A DNA stretch of 64,000 nt from Angiostrongylus vasorum (GCA_018806985.1 JADANN010000034.1:868001-932000), one strand, 5' to 3'; numbered from the stretch's first letter, positions 1-24,450 are shown. Notes: generated by a model not told the origin, from the letters alone. A program made the numbers and translations.

Positions 1-270
1 AGTGCCGGACACATTATACGTATGAACATCAACTGGTGGATAAGCACCGTTAGTGGCTAGATTGCTCGGGACGTGAAACCTACTGAAGGAAGACATCCGA
101 CCGATGGTCAGATTTCTTGACGAAAATCCTTGTAGAAAGGTATGATGCTCAACGAGTCCGTAGGGCAAGCGGATCCCACTGGGCTAGTCTTGCAGCGACA
201 GGGAAAATATGGAGAATTTACTCGCTCCCGCTCGAGTCACTCTGCGATCAACGGGACGACAGGTGATATA
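1..270 (+). mobile_element. RTE-like non-LTR retrotransposon, decayed 3' end
   Basis: Broken frames read like the last part of an RTE-clade reverse transcriptase ORF. AGHIIRMNINWW at the left edge is followed by a stretch like W-I-ARDVKPTEGR-HPT, and then near 205-265 DNA that aligns with the usual C-terminal end (a DREKW...YWRPL...DDQRDDR-stop type ending). After the stop the sequence runs acaggtgatataggtgatg, the GTGATA-type tail typical of RTE 3' ends. Several frame changes and stops show that the copy is dead. The 5' part lies outside the window. The clade call rests on remembered motifs, not on a search. Confidence 0.72.
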
Positions 271-1318
271 GGTGATGCCTTTTGTCGTATTAAATGCGTT
301 TCAAATAATATGGGGAACAGTTTTGCTGCTTTCGATAGGCTATATGGAAGTTGAGGTGAAGCCATTGTCTGGAAAATCATAGGTGTTGGAGGACGATGTT
401 CACCTTTGTCTTCAAAGCCCCACTAAAAACTATCGTGAAGAAAGTTATTGTTTTTGGCTGATGTTCACACCATCGCTTTGTGCATTCTGCAGTAGTTCCG
501 TTTGCATTAAGTGGATTCACGGTGTTGTTTGCCTGCTTTCCCTTATTAAGCGAATTCAGTTGTGAAACGAATAATGTTCTTTACGTTAATGTCGAGCGAA
601 AGGAAAGGTACTTGAATCTAGGATGAGCGTTTCTCTTTCTAAAGCAATAGTTTCAGTTTAGAAATCTAAAAATGTTTTACAAGTTACTCTTGGGTAGATT
701 CCATTAATAATCAGGTGGTGCACGGCAGTCATTTCAACGACATTTAGTTGATATTTGACTGGTAACGGAAAGATGTTGGTTTGCTAAGCGGTCAACAAAA
801 CATATTAAGGTCATATGAACTAAACTTAGGTAGTCTTTATAGGAAGTTCTTTCCATACCGTTCTGCCAAGTGAAATATCAATCTTTCCCATCGTTACGAC
901 ACTTCTTGGATTATAAGATCTTCATTAGCGAATCTGGGGGCTAACTTAGCAGACTCAGATTTGTTAATTTCATAATCTAAGACTGTATATAGTGGTATTA
1001 TCGAAAATACCACAAAAAAATATGGAATGATCGTCGGAAATGGTGTTTATTACTTTTTAGCTGATAGAAGTTTTCATCGATTAGCACTTGATTTGACTCT
1101 AGGCCAATTTTTTTTGTTTTAATGGCTTTCATAAAATCTCTTCTTGCGTTTGAAAACATCAAATACAATCTTGTGTCTTTAGACTTTTTCCGCGACCACC
1201 GTTTTAAAGAAGGAGTCAGATGAGCCAGCGGCAAAAAGGAAAAAGCATACACAAGCTGCAGAGTAGGAACTCTTCTATGATGTGTTGGTTATAACTTTCC
1301 GTAGCTTTCATTGCGGTC

Positions 1319-1413
<95 letters not shown>

Positions 1414-2783
1414 TCACTTACTGTGATCGAGTTCTCTGCTTTCATTAGCATATTGTTTTCCCTCCTGATGGTTAAATACGGTGTTTTTTCTACTGCAATG
1501 TATTCAAGAAACCATAACAGCAAAGAGTTATTTGGTTAAATTTGGGTGCTCCTTCTGGATGTGATCAATATTCTACGTTTTCTGTGAAAAGTAATGTATC
1601 GTACATCCTTTGTTCAATTAAAAGCCGTTGATTTCCCATATGTTTGAAACTTGCTCAAATTCCTTTAATTTTCTGTGCTTTTATTCCAGCCTCCTGTTAG
1701 GCAAAAGGATATGCTAGATTACAGTTAAATGCGCTTATTTAAATAGTTGTAAAGCTTTACTAATATTAATTAAACAGCAGTGGGTAAACTCATCACTGAG
1801 CATTTAATGCTCCACAGAAATTATGTTATTTGTAATGAAAAAAAAGTGTGGAGCCGGAGTGTTTGTTCACACAGCAGAATATTTCTACATGATAAGATAA
1901 GAGGAAAAAAAATGAAAAGTTTTATGGCACTGGTTTGATAGAATGTAGAAATAGGGTTATAGAAATGGACTCTATAGCTATGAGAGATGCTTGACGATGG
2001 CAGTACAGAGCAGTGTTTCGAATCGATGAGGTATTGTATAAATAGACGTTGACGTACACACCACTAAACGCCTTATGACGATGCATGGGTGGGTGACGAA
2101 TGAATAAAAGTAGATCTTGACTATGATCACCTAATTCACAATTGTATCGAGTAGTGTACAACGGAACGAATCACACTGTTTAACTTTCTTATCAATACAC
2201 GAATTCCTGCAAATGAAATGTTCAACCACTGCAGACCTAGTGGCACGAATTGAGTGCACTGCTTGGATATCATGTATTACGGTATTGGTAGCCGTTAGGA
2301 TGGGCTAAATGGAAACGAGAAGTTCTAAATTGTATTACGAAACCAATTACATTCGACTGGTTGTTTCCATAACACACCTAGATATTCATCTTTCAAAGAA
2401 TTACTTGACAAGTATGATGATGAAGCATAAATAATACAGTGTAGATGTGTGAGGCAGGCGGTGAATGAAGACCGGCAAGCAGAGTATGACGAAAGCATTC
2501 AGGTTTTTGCATTAACCACGCAACACCTAGGGGTTAAACCTAGCACTGGCAGTTGTCAAAAGAACATAGCGCAATAGAAGACAAAAACTATCAGTGCCAA
2601 CCATAAACACCTATGAGGCCAGAAATTGGCCCATATTAGAGTCTTTTTCACCGAAAGTGTGGGGATTCCGTATTTAGAATAACGACTATTTCTCGTATGA
2701 AATATTGTTTTGAGACTAGATTCGAAATGCAGAAATACTTTGAGATCTGATTGAATACAATGAGAACAGAATGGTTCATCCGT
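271..2783. other. Intergenic DNA 3' of the innexin gene
   Basis: No exon with good splice signals was found on either strand. The short open frames here are AT-rich and lack protein-like composition. The stretch holds one AT microsatellite (1321-1409). The 3' UTR of the innexin gene should lie just below 2784. Confidence 0.5.
1321..1409. repeat. (AT)n microsatellite
   Basis: About 44 uninterrupted AT units after one ATAC. Read on the minus strand it gives a false Tyr-Ile repeat protein. Confidence 0.98.
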
Positions 2784-13599
<10,816 letters not shown>

Positions 13600-16500
13600 C
13601 TCACAGTATTAATGGAACAATAATAATTAAATAGAATAGGTAGTTTTCTTCCGATAAGGCTATGCAATGTACATAGAAACAATTGCAGCCGTTTAGGACA
13701 TAGTACTGGTAGGAACTGCTGCCTAGCAATGAGGGCGCTAACACTTGGCAAGTGGATGAGGGCATAAGTATGCGAACCGCAGCGAACCTCGAATGCGCCG
13801 AGCGTTAAATTCAAGTCATCTTTTGACAGGCCACTTTAGTTTGAACATTTTATACAGTAGGTTAGTAAAAGTGAGTAGCATCGTTTAAATTTGAACCATG
13901 ATTGCCAAACAAAAAAAAAGACCCTGAACATCCGATCACTCCACACGTTCAAAGAAAAAAAGAAGCATTAAACACGAGATAAAAAGTTAGCGGTACTATA
14001 CTTCCTTTACGCAATAGCATGAACTTTTTTTAAGTGGAAATAATCATTTCATTTACTAGAAAAGTCAAAAGATAATGTTTGCCTCTATGCAAATTCGTCG
14101 GTGGTTTTTCGAAGGAGCAGTTATCTTTGTTTTTGATAAAAGCTCTTTGTATCCAACAAAGAAAACATTTTAATTTTGAAGAATGCTTTTCATTGTTTAA
14201 TATTTGCGAGTTTGTACCTGAAATGTGCCTTGCATTTTTTTTGAATAATCGTACTTTACGTCTATACTTTATTACCTCACTTTAGTGGTTTAGCGCCTCT
14301 TCAAAGAAGGCGTCATTTCGGATGTCGTACTGCGATCCACAAAGCGCATTTCACCCCACAGAAGAGTTGCTCAGGCTACGAAAGGTTTATAAGATTCCAT
14401 AAGAAAGCCTTAGCTAAACGTGAATCAGAGCCATGAATCGAGCAGCTCTTGTAGCAATGTAGCTGCATTGCGGCAAATGGGAAATCTCCTTTCTATCCAG
14501 AAGACCCAACCGCAGCCTGTAGTGCTGGCCTGGGAATACTCGAGGAAGGGAAAATTTTTGTCCGATCAGCAAATTACTAGTCAGATAGAATTTGTTCAGA
14601 GGCCAGCCACGTCTCTTTGCTAAAAAGAACTATTTAAGCATTGAAGTATGAAGTGTTTCATTACATCCCCCTCTTATGCTATTTTGCCGTAATACGATGA
14701 TGAGTATTAAAGAGCACCGAATTCCCAAAAAATTTTCCCTTTACCTAAACGGAAATTTAAACGAAGCACTGTTTCTCGTCGTAGATAAAGAAGTTTTCGA
14801 TTTTTCCTTCATTCACCACGCAATCTAATGCAGTCGTTATTGCTACTACACGTTTGAGAGACAATGGAGTGATTCAAGTATAGAACGGAGGAGACAAAAA
14901 GAAGTGGAAACAATGCAAACCACATTTCGGCTGTTTCAGCTCGACTACTTCATCAACATATTTCTGTGATTTTGAAACACACAGACGCCAATGTTTAGGT
15001 GCTAATAGGAAAATGCCGTTGCTTGAGCTAGTGCTCTGGCTATCAACTGGGCTCTCACATTTAACAAAAGTCGTGATAAATTTTCTGACATGACCGAGAT
15101 ACTTTTCTTGATTATAATGCTACTAGGGAGTGAAAAGACCGAAACAATGAAAGTGCAATGACATATCAACGATTTTCATTAAGTTTTTTTTAGTATTTCA
15201 CATTGCGGATGGTGACAAAAGCACATTTATTTCATAAAAAAGTATCCCAGATAAATTACATACTAAAAATGAGCTCTCGAACCACTTTTTTTGTCGCATT
15301 TTCTAAAGGTTTAATTGAAATGGAGTTGGTAAATTTCTTCTCGTTTATACAATGTGGATACTCTTTGGGCAATTCAAATATTTTAAAGGACTAAATTCTC
15401 AGAACTTCTCTTATGAGTCATGCGATGATCTCATATGTGTACTTTAACAGAATATAGGTGTAGGCAAGCATTTAATGACTAGTGTGAGCACATTTATGTT
15501 TCGTAATTACTCGAATCATACATGATATGTGATAAAGGCCTGTAATTACATTATCGTTTTAGAATGTCTCCAAGTAAACACTCATAACAAATACAAACGT
15601 GTTCATTATAGCACAATACAGATTTAACTCAAACGATGTTTTCAAAAAAAAAGGTAGACTTTCCCCTAACTGGTTTCAGTATTCCGCGTTTTTTCTGGTC
15701 CGAGGTAGCACAATGATACATCGCAAACGAGAATTTCAATCGGAAATAACACTATACGTCTAGAGGATAAATTTGTCACGACTATCTGATTGTTTTTCAG
15801 CGTATGAAAAGTTATTTACAGCCCTTTGAATTCTCTAAGTTCCTGAGAAATCCTGGAAGCATAGGATGTTGCGTGTGAAGAATACTAACGTATTCAATAA
15901 CGACCTTGTCCTAGGTTGTTTTATCCGCCGAGCGACTCACTCTTTACTATCGCGGATCCTATAAATAGTACGAGGATGTCTTGCTTTTCGATGTGGTTGG
16001 TGCAACACTGGTATGTCTCCGTGTGTGTCCGTGTGTGTATGCAGGTGTGTAGGCGTTTGTATGCGTGTGTATGCATGTATTTATGTATGTTTGCATCTAT
16101 GGATGTCTTTGTGCATGGCTGTGGCTTTATTCTTTGTTATTCAAGGATAAACACGATAGATGCTGTCTGTGCTTTGTTTATGATGATGTACGAAATGAAC
16201 AACGGTTGAATATCAAAATTTCGTTAATCGTCCGAGGAAGACAATTTTAGGGTGAAAAAAAACAGAAAAAGTGCTCGTAAGTTTGTCATTAACATCTACT
16301 GTTTTTTAGAGCCATTAGCCAGCTTTGGAAGATTTTTTTTTGCCGCACAATTACTTTTAGACATAAATAAGAAGTGTACCATGTGATTAAACTACATTAC
16401 CCTTTCTTCTTTCAAATCTCGTTAACGATAGAAAGAAAAAAAAAGGATATTTGACATTTAAGAATAACTGCGATCGTCTTCCAAATACACAATCACTCAT

Positions 16501-16645
16501 TTTTTGACTGAATTCCGAACCATTGTGACAATGTTCTCCTGAGACTTTTGCGAAGAAAAATGTCAAATTAGATAAAATCGAAAACAGACTAGAATAATCA
16601 AACGCTGTTAAAAAAAAGTAGATACTTTAAGTTGTTCGTCGTAAT
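13600..16645. other. No resolved gene
   Basis: One region of lower AT content, 14285-14623, is open on both strands (plus frame starting MNQSHESSSSCSNVAALRQ; minus frame with SQYDIRNDAFFEEALNH-stop) but lacks clear splice signals. A TG-rich low-complexity patch lies at 16018-16100. Nothing else is supported. Confidence 0.4.
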
Positions 16646-17148
16646 TTATTTCATTGGAAAGTCCAGTTCCTTCAACATGGACGACAGAGGTTTATGCCTG
16701 GCAGCCGCCACTAAAGCATGTTTCCCTGGGTGGAAGCACTATAGCAACGGTTCACAGATAAAAACGCATTTGGACCTTCTTAATCACTCCAGGGACGTAG
16801 GTAAGTAATTATTATACTATAATTATAAGTAATTATTAATGGCCAAAACAATAAAGGACTATCTGCATTTACAGTCAGTGCTTATATTTCGAAAACCAGC
16901 ATTTGTAAGTTATTAACGTAGTAGAGAACTGTTAGAAAAGTATATTTAAACTTTCGAGAAATATTGAATTTACCTTATACTTTCCTAGACGCCCAGCAAT
17001 TCGTTGCCACGACACATGCCCATGCATCTCATTCCACGCTATTGTCAAAAAGACGCATTTCATAAATTTTTGAATGGTGATGAGCAAATGAACAGGAGAC
17101 AAAGGCACGAGATCCAACAAGAATAGTAGCTAGCAGCACTTTGCGCAT
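16646..17148 (-). CDS. Candidate small secreted protein, two exons
   Basis: Exon 17148-16974 starts MRKVLLATILVGSRAFVSC, a good signal peptide, followed by SFAHHHSKIYEMR. Removing one base from an A5 run (17047-17051 on plus) joins this to TIAWNEMHGHVSWQRIAGR, then LGKYK and the donor AAG|GTAAAT. Exon 16738-16646 (acceptor GCTATAG) continues in phase as CFHPGKHALVAAARHKPL, then SSMLKELDFPMK-stop, with an AATAAA at the stop. The product would be about 88 residues of unknown function. Against the model: it needs a correction, and the opposite strand of exon 2 (16677-16800) is also open, starts MDDRGLCLAAATKACF and ends in a perfect G|GTAAGT donor. Only one of the two can be right. Confidence 0.38.
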
Positions 17149-20100
17149 ATGACTTTTCACACTAGGGAAAGGTTGTCTACGTTAGTAGAGCACAAAGGTC
17201 TCAGATGTGGCATCGAGGAGCGAAGCTAACAGCCACACCAGCCGCGACAAGCAGCAGCTTTTGCGTTGGGGCGTGACGCGGGCGACGATTACCACGGGAA
17301 AAGGTGCCGAGATTGTGCAGTCAACATCTCCTTACTCAAGCAGATGGAATTCATATATTGAGGAAAACCTGTGGCAATTTCATGTAACATCTTTAACTGT
17401 TTCCTAATTCTTCATAGCGGAGATCCGAATTGGCCACTGCTCAGTGGAGTGGTCTACGGTAGTGCTTGTATCAACCAAAGGAACTGTGACCCCACGTAGA
17501 TGTGCGCTGTGGCTCCTTCTGAGCTCTACGGATTTAAAGAACGCTTTTCGCGTTTGAAAACCTGATGTAAAAGCATCATGCTATCATTCACACAAACAAG
17601 TGAGTATACACATACCCACATGCATACGTACATACAAACATACATACATACATAATACTTATATATGTTCGACATCATACTCAGCACACATACGCATACC
17701 GTGTTTATCAACTAGTTGAAAAAATACGTAATAGGCGTGCACCTTCACAAACAGTAACATTCAGCGTAGTGATACGCCTAGCAAGTTCATGCTTAGGAAA
17801 GCTTAAACGAAGGCAAGTAGTGTAAGGTTGCATAGTGCTTTGCCTCATGTTTAGCTAAGCGCTTCAGTAAGAAAGTTCATTCCGTTAAGACAATTTAAAA
17901 AATAGGAATGAATCTTTCTAAATACATCGTTCTCAATCCTCAAATCCGTTCATGCTTATATTATCTATCGGTTGTTTTACCTAAAGACTAAACAAAATAC
18001 GTTATATTTGCTTTCGTCTGAGTACCATTGATTCCAACTAATGTTTATTTTCATGTTAAACGCTACATAGATTCTAACTGCTAGTGACCAAAATCAACGG
18101 AAAAACATGCGTTCCAATGAAAAACACGTCCTAATTTTTTGACCAAGAGTTCAAAGTGCTTGAATGTGTTGTTAGATTTGACAAAACGATTGACGAGGAA
18201 CCTACGCCTTAACCTCGCAATCTCAGTCCACCTCTATTTATTCGCTCAAATTCACCGAATTTCAAAGAAGTGTCGATTTTATGCTAAACAGAGGATCTTT
18301 CTGAGAAAACTATGGAATGGTGCATGAAACTTCCAATTATTTCACAAAAAATTAAAATAGAAAGTCGAAAAAATCATACGTTAATATAGGAAAAATAGAG
18401 GAAAAAATATCTGTTGCAGCGCCCGATTTTCCTAGGACATTTCACAACTGCGTTTGAGAACGCTTCCAACAATCCTTTCTTCCCGAAAGTTACGAAAGGA
18501 GCGCTTCTAACGTGTGCCACATGGGATGCCTTCCTCGTGAAGCATGGACAAATGTATGCAAATTTCTGGCTGCTTCCGTTATATTTAAGGCGCATTTCAC
18601 ACAGGAATAGTAATTTCTCGTCAGCGACAGCAGTCCTCCGTAATCTCTGACCCATCGGCAGTTATCTTTCTCTTGGAATATATTGAAGATAACGTTTCAA
18701 GTGAATACATAGCCACCTGATTATTGTCCCACAGAATTTTTCGAGCTTCTTATTTCGTAAGTGTGCTTTTTGATAGTTTGGTGAGAAAACAAAAGAAATG
18801 TTGCCATTTAATGGGTACGGAAGAATTCAAAGTGACCATTTTCTTTCTCTTCCAGTAAAATTTTTATAATGAGGATTACGATTTCTATATGGACCGAAAT
18901 CCCTGGGGGAAGAAATGTGCGTTTGAGGGGCCAGCACTAGGCAAGTCGTTCGAGCCGCACACTTACCTGGGTGGCTGAAAATACTTCTAACACTTCGATA
19001 GTTGCGTAATTCACCACTGTTTATTGAAATAATCCAGCTAACTACATTTGGATAGTTAGTTTTTCAAGCATAAGTAGTTAGTCACTGACTCAGAGGTAAT
19101 GTATCTTTTGTTCAAGTTTCTTGACCAGTAATAATGCTGAAGTACCAAACATCATCAAAGAGTTCTAGAATTTGCTAAGCATAAAATCAATTATAGCGAT
19201 ATGACAAAAAATATTAAAAGAGGTAATGTTCAGAAGAATAATGACAATGCAATTATTAGCTGCATGTTGATAAAAAATGCTGTAAAGATTGTCGCATCCT
19301 TCTGAGTCATTTGGACCGTTTAGTTATTGGGTTTGATCATCTTGCTCAGACCACTCGAGATTCTACTACATGATATTGGATCTTCACTTGTTCATTGAGG
19401 TCCTCTGGGAGGTCTTTTGTCACTGAGATGAAATTAATCGCCCGCACACTCAGACACACATATAAACAAGAACTTCGCCCTCTCCATTTGTCAACAATTC
19501 TTATGGAAAATCGTTAAGTCAGTTTCAAAAAGAAACTTGGAGGAGTGTTTATGTACGAAGTTCATTTGCATACGCCGTGCTATAATTGAAATAAAGCTTC
19601 TATCAAAGACATTTGACAGCTGCCTAGCAAAGCGTGAAATCGGGCCACCACGAATTGGAGCGTTGCTAAATAGGGGGTCACACATTCGCAAGCATACACT
19701 GATGTTCGTGGTGTTTGAATCCAGAAACAATACTGTGGAAAATTTTGTGGAATTCATAAAATAAGAGGAGTTGAAGCAATTGAATTCGTAAGAAATAGTT
19801 GAAAAGATCTTATTATTTAGCACACATTCGTGAGGTTAAAAAATTTTTTTAAGACTTTAAATGTAACAAACAAGTTGCAGGAAAAAAACTGAAGGAAAAT
19901 TCGCATGAACTTTACGCAGGTTTTTTCCAAAAACTCCTAGAATATATTCAAATAAAGATTTTATTAATTAATTTTTATGCGGCTTAGGGTGAAGTCAATC
20001 TCTAGGAGTAGATCTCTGCTCTCATTGTTCATTACTGTAAACATTTTTTATTATTGTAAGTAAATAATCTCACCTTTGGAAATCGAAACATTTGCACGAT

Positions 20101-20341
20101 GCTCAGCTTTTTTTCTTGTGATTTACGAACATTTCTTGAAATGTAGATGATCATATTTGTTGAACTGGGTTTCCGTTCTTTTGCGATCAAAGCAATAGAA
20201 TCATTAAGTGTAAAAAGGAAAGATTCGAACTTTGAGGGAGGCAACAACTAGGCAAATCAGAAAAAAATCGTCAATTTCGAACGTTAGCTGCTGTGTCTAG
20301 TTGTGTCCAAGCCCAGAATTGAGCCTGTTATATGATCCCTA
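17149..20341. other. No resolved gene; CATA-type microsatellite
   Basis: A (CATA)n-like patch lies at 17600-17660. GC-richer patches at 17205-17345 and 18414-18650 are open in more than one frame. The second reads TKGALLTCATWDAFLVKHGQ on plus, but no family or consistent splicing was recognised. A frame pair at 19491-19823 is open on both strands. The rest shows nothing. Confidence 0.35.
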
Positions 20342-20615
20342 GGGCGCGTGTAGCGCAGTGGTCGGAGGCACCCTGCAACATACACATGGAATCGATCCCC
20401 GCGCCTGTGGCTCACCAAGCCTTCCATCCCTCTGGTTTCGGCAAATTGGTACCAGACTTGTCTGGGCTCGCTACATCGGTAGGCCACCGTGAGTTATTGT
20501 AAAGGCCTGATATGCATTCAATCACCTCCAAGCAATGCTTAATGAAGTCGAATGCATAGCGCATCCGCCAGGGATCGATCCGAGAGCTCTATCCTTATAT
20601 CATCCCCTGATCTAC
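20342..20615 (+). repeat. tRNA-derived SINE, best-preserved copy
   Basis: The head gggcgcgtgtagcgcagtgg matches a Pol III A-box, and tggaatcgatccccgcgcc has the position and shape of a tRNA B-box. The body continues caccaagccttcc, then atgcattcaatcacctcc. Related copies lie at 3291, 5571 and, more distantly, 34371. It is not an intact tRNA: the cloverleaf does not close. Confidence 0.82.
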
Positions 20616-20714
20616 TGTACTAAATCGGCAGTCGTAGTAGTATTTAAGGAATTTTGAACACGAGGCAGCAAAACTCCTCCTGTTTATCTTAAACTGGCTG
20701 CCTGTGGTGAAGAC

Positions 20715-20882
20715 CTGGGAATATCATAACACAGCTTTCTAGGAATTGCAGTAAAATCCATGCTAGACTAGCACTCAACTTGTCAACGAGAAGAGAAGAC
20801 GAAAGATCGTCAAATCTTGACTGAAGCGAAGCACGAACCCAGCCACTTCCATCAGTGACAAGTTCAAAACAACGAATCAAAT
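20715..20882 (-). CDS. Candidate exon, unknown gene
   Basis: A minus-strand open frame of 55 codons after CACTTCTAG. It reads LIRCFELVTDGSGWVRASL, then QSRFDDLSSSLLVDKLSASL and AWILLQFLESCVMIFP, with a possible donor CCAG|GTCTTC. The composition looks coding and the plus strand is full of stops. No family was recognised, and the donor is not strong. Confidence 0.3.
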
Positions 20883-20889
20883 CTAGAAG

Positions 20890-23800
20890 TGCTAGTACAC
20901 ATGCAACATGTGAACACGTGCTACTGAGCGCTTAAACAAGTCGTTATTATTAGAAAAAACAGCTTAATGACTGACAAAATACCGTCTTTATTAGTGTTGG
21001 GTAGTCCTGCCTCGCATGAAATTGATAAGCAAGCAAAGTACTCCAAAAATAAGGATTCACTTGATCATAAACGCGATTGCTTTCTCTAGACCAGCGACGA
21101 ATTTCACTTTCTCATACTATGACGACGGTAGAACGAGAAGTGTCATTACTTAATTGTTACTAACTTTCTTGAAAGCAGTGGCTAAGCACTCCCGTGAGAT
21201 TTCCCAAAGCACTAATCCAGAAGAATCATATGCGTTAAAGAAGTGCATTAGACAGAATACCACAGTATTTTTGACTCAGCGCATAGTAGTGACGAAAAAA
21301 ACTTGTATTTATTTAAAAATGACAAACATTTCATTTTCCCATGTATTCTTAATTTCTGGCTCAATAACATAAACCTACAACGATAGAGCAGTTAGTGGAT
21401 TAGTATAAAAAGATGTCTAGCAGAGAATCAGATGGTACTGATACTAGTAGATTCCACAGGTTAGGGATTAAAAGGGAGACAAGTAGTAAATTTCCAATGA
21501 AATATGTGCTGATTTAAACTGCTAATTAAATGCACGATCTATTGGAACAAATTCCGTAGGTCGAGTGACGTTACGCAAGCATTTATCTTAAATATTGCTT
21601 TCAAAAGTCTTATTTAGTATTTTAGTTTACAAAAATTGATGTTGAAGCGAAGTACTCTTCGGGACATCATCAATAAAGACGAAAATTCCTGACATCTCTT
21701 AGTCTACAAATTAAATCATGGCTGTTGTGCACTTTCCTAGCCCATCGCGAATGTAAGTGCTGTTAAAGAAGAAGGTTCATTGCTGACCAAAGGCTTTAAA
21801 ACTATTTTGCCTGTTTAAATAGAGTTGGTTTCTGCTTTCGTGACGACAACGGTTCTAAGTGTTATCTGTGTTCCAATGAAAAACGCCTCGAAGCATTTCT
21901 CCAGTGAGCCAACCGTCAATCTGCATTTTTAGTTAAGTAACTTTGTGGTGAACGTCATATAATGGCAACTCTATAACAACTGAAAAAAATCCACGAGCTC
22001 ACTACACAGATCGAGAAAAGACTTTTAAAAGCAATAATTTAAAAGCAATAATTTTCGGAACGAATCAAAATCCGGAGAAGTTGATGGCCGACATTTTAGC
22101 TCGTAAATTCTTCGGCAGTAGCTTACAAACTCTCCCGATGTTATACTCTCTGGATTTGGGCATTGTTCTGGTTGTTTTTTTAATCTTCATCGAAAGTTAA
22201 AATACAGTGAAGTGATGGCCAAGATTTGCAAAAAAGTTCCATAAAGATCGATATTAATTAAGAAATCATGCTTTCCTAGCAATGCGGGATAAAGAAACCT
22301 TGGTAGCTTTGGGTAATAGTGAAGGAGAAACTGTAATAAATGGGTAGATGAAGGGCTGCAACTGAATTCAGTTTCGTAAAATAAGTAAACTTTTGACTTT
22401 GAAGAACTGCATAGCTGTTCAATGATCCAACAAAGGTGGATTAATAGAGCAATTCGGAAAATCTAAAATCGGAACTGACTAGGCAGAGGATTATCGCATG
22501 AATATTATCAGAATCCAACAAAAAATCTACAAAAGAATTATCTCTGTGGATTTCGTTGACATTTTCTTGGCCTTTGATCGTTGACTACAAAAACGCGTCC
22601 AGATAAAGTGAAACAAAAAACAAGCCAATCCCAAATAGCTCGACGTATGTAAGCAACATAAGGATAGAGAACCACTAATTGAATCAACGTGGACGAACCT
22701 CGCTTTAGTTAAAACCACTAGTGATTGCTAAAGAAATATAGGCAAAACCTCCCTTCCATCCCAAAGAAATCCTCTACTGCGGAATTTATGGGTCTAGAAG
22801 AATTTCATGGAAACGTTAGGAAATAGTCATTGATCTAGCTGAGAAAAAGCACCTTATCAGCAGTATTTCTCATCCGACTGTTCACACAGATGATAATTTA
22901 GCCGTTCACGAACATATTCTTAAGTCAACTACGATGGATTCTATTCGCATAATGTCTCTAATCGTAATGCAGATTAATACCACTTGGAGCGTTTTTTCTC
23001 ACCCATGTAAGACTCTGTTGGGCTGGTCTCCTACAATGGGACTTATGAAGAGCAAAACAACCCTGAGGAAGGCAAAACCGGCAAAACGTCAGCTGATGTG
23101 AAAAAAAATATTGCACTAACAACCCCGTGTGTGCTCATCAAGAAAGCATGTTCTCGCGGTTTGAACGTGCACGCTTTTAATGAAACTTTAATGAAATGCG
23201 ATTTTTTAGAGAATACGAAAGATCGGGATTTCGCTTAGTGAAAGCTGTCATTCTGCTCCTGGTTCATCATGCGAAATTCGAAACTAAAGCTAACATCGCT
23301 TTCATTTAGTCGTTAGGTCTAAGCAAACTGCTAACTTAAATAGTGACGCACGTCTAGTTTCCACTTCCGCTTCAACCACGCTAATTTATAATTGAATTTT
23401 CGAGACAATTGCCTTTGATTTCGAGCGAGCAGGCGATTTACCGCTAGCAGATATGCAAATGGAGGCGCGCCGTCGTCGCCATACATTCTGCTGACACACT
23501 AATGCCGCTTGATGAGGCAAGACCGTCTTCCTGGCCAACACCTCAGACCACTCACCATTAAAGTTGACTTTTAAAAAACTCATTGTTTAAGTTAAAGAAT
23601 GTTCTGTCGAATTTCTTCATTAACCAGCCGATTGGATCGGTTTGCATAAATTCATGAAAAATTGCACGGAATGGAAACATAACTGCTGGAAGCGTTTAGT
23701 TAATGGTTTTTTCACCTTTTTTTAAAGCAAACTAATTCATTAGTGCTTTCTTTTAGAGAATTAGGTGGTGATCAGTAAAAAGCTCTAGAGCACCTGGTAG

Positions 23801-24115
23801 GAAAAAAATGTGGATCTACTTGGATGCGTCGTCGCTTACGACATGTAATTATCAATGATTTGAGGCTCGTTAATGTTCACTGACCATTTTTACACACCAA
23901 TAAATTGAAATTAGTGATCTATATATACATATCGAAGGGAACTGACATTCGATCCATTTTAGAACGTGTATTGATATGTCATGTGATCGATTTCCAGGAA
24001 AAAAAAGTGAAATGCTCTAGAACATTTTCAATGTGCATATGCTAATGGAGGAACTAAGAAATGTCCTATAGTGAAATATCCGTAAATCTTTAAAGGAAAG
24101 AGTTTACAATAGCAA
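20890..24115. other. No resolved gene
   Basis: A GC-rich patch at 23386-23583 is open on the minus strand in two frames (WSEVLARKTVLPHQAALVC; or YGDDGAPPFAYLLAVNRLL) but cannot be assigned. A copy of the hammerhead-like motif lies at 23063-23090. The remainder shows nothing. Confidence 0.35.
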
Positions 24116-24450
24116 GGATACCGAGATGTGAACAAAACTCGGAACCTCAGGTGGACTTCGAAACGGTGATTACCCTTATTATGGTCCCACGTGCTATTCG
24201 ACACACAAACCCGTGCCCTTGCTTCTCATTTTTCTTTGGAATGTTTCTACTTTGCCTGTGGTATCGGCAATCACCCGTCAACGGAAATGATCTAGGAGGC
24301 AAAAATCAGCATTGAACCCAGGGTCAAGTGAGCCGCCTGTAAGAGTGGTCGTTGGTTCGAAGCCCAGTTGAGGTTCCGAGTTTTGCTCATATCTCGGCAT
24401 CCTTGTGGTTTTATTTCGCATCGCACCCTGCCATGGTAAAGGAATAAGCA
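24116..24450. repeat. Foldback (MITE-like) dispersed repeat
   Basis: The left end ggataccgagatgtgaac is an inverted copy of the right end near 24414. Each arm also carries caaaactcggaacctc, and the match extends about 50 bp with few mismatches. The right arm and tail (gttttgctcatatctcgg, then aagcagtaagtaaa) match the repeats at 4620-5015 and 63190-63430. Half of an apparent 167-codon minus frame is this repeat. Confidence 0.8.

Noticed and set aside
1317..1523. Tyr-Ile repeat ORF on minus
   Set aside because: It is a translation of the (AT)n tract, with no coding sequence around it.
20342..20420. tRNA gene
   Set aside because: A-box and B-box-like words are present, but acceptor and anticodon stems do not pair and the unit continues into a repeated body, so it is a SINE head.
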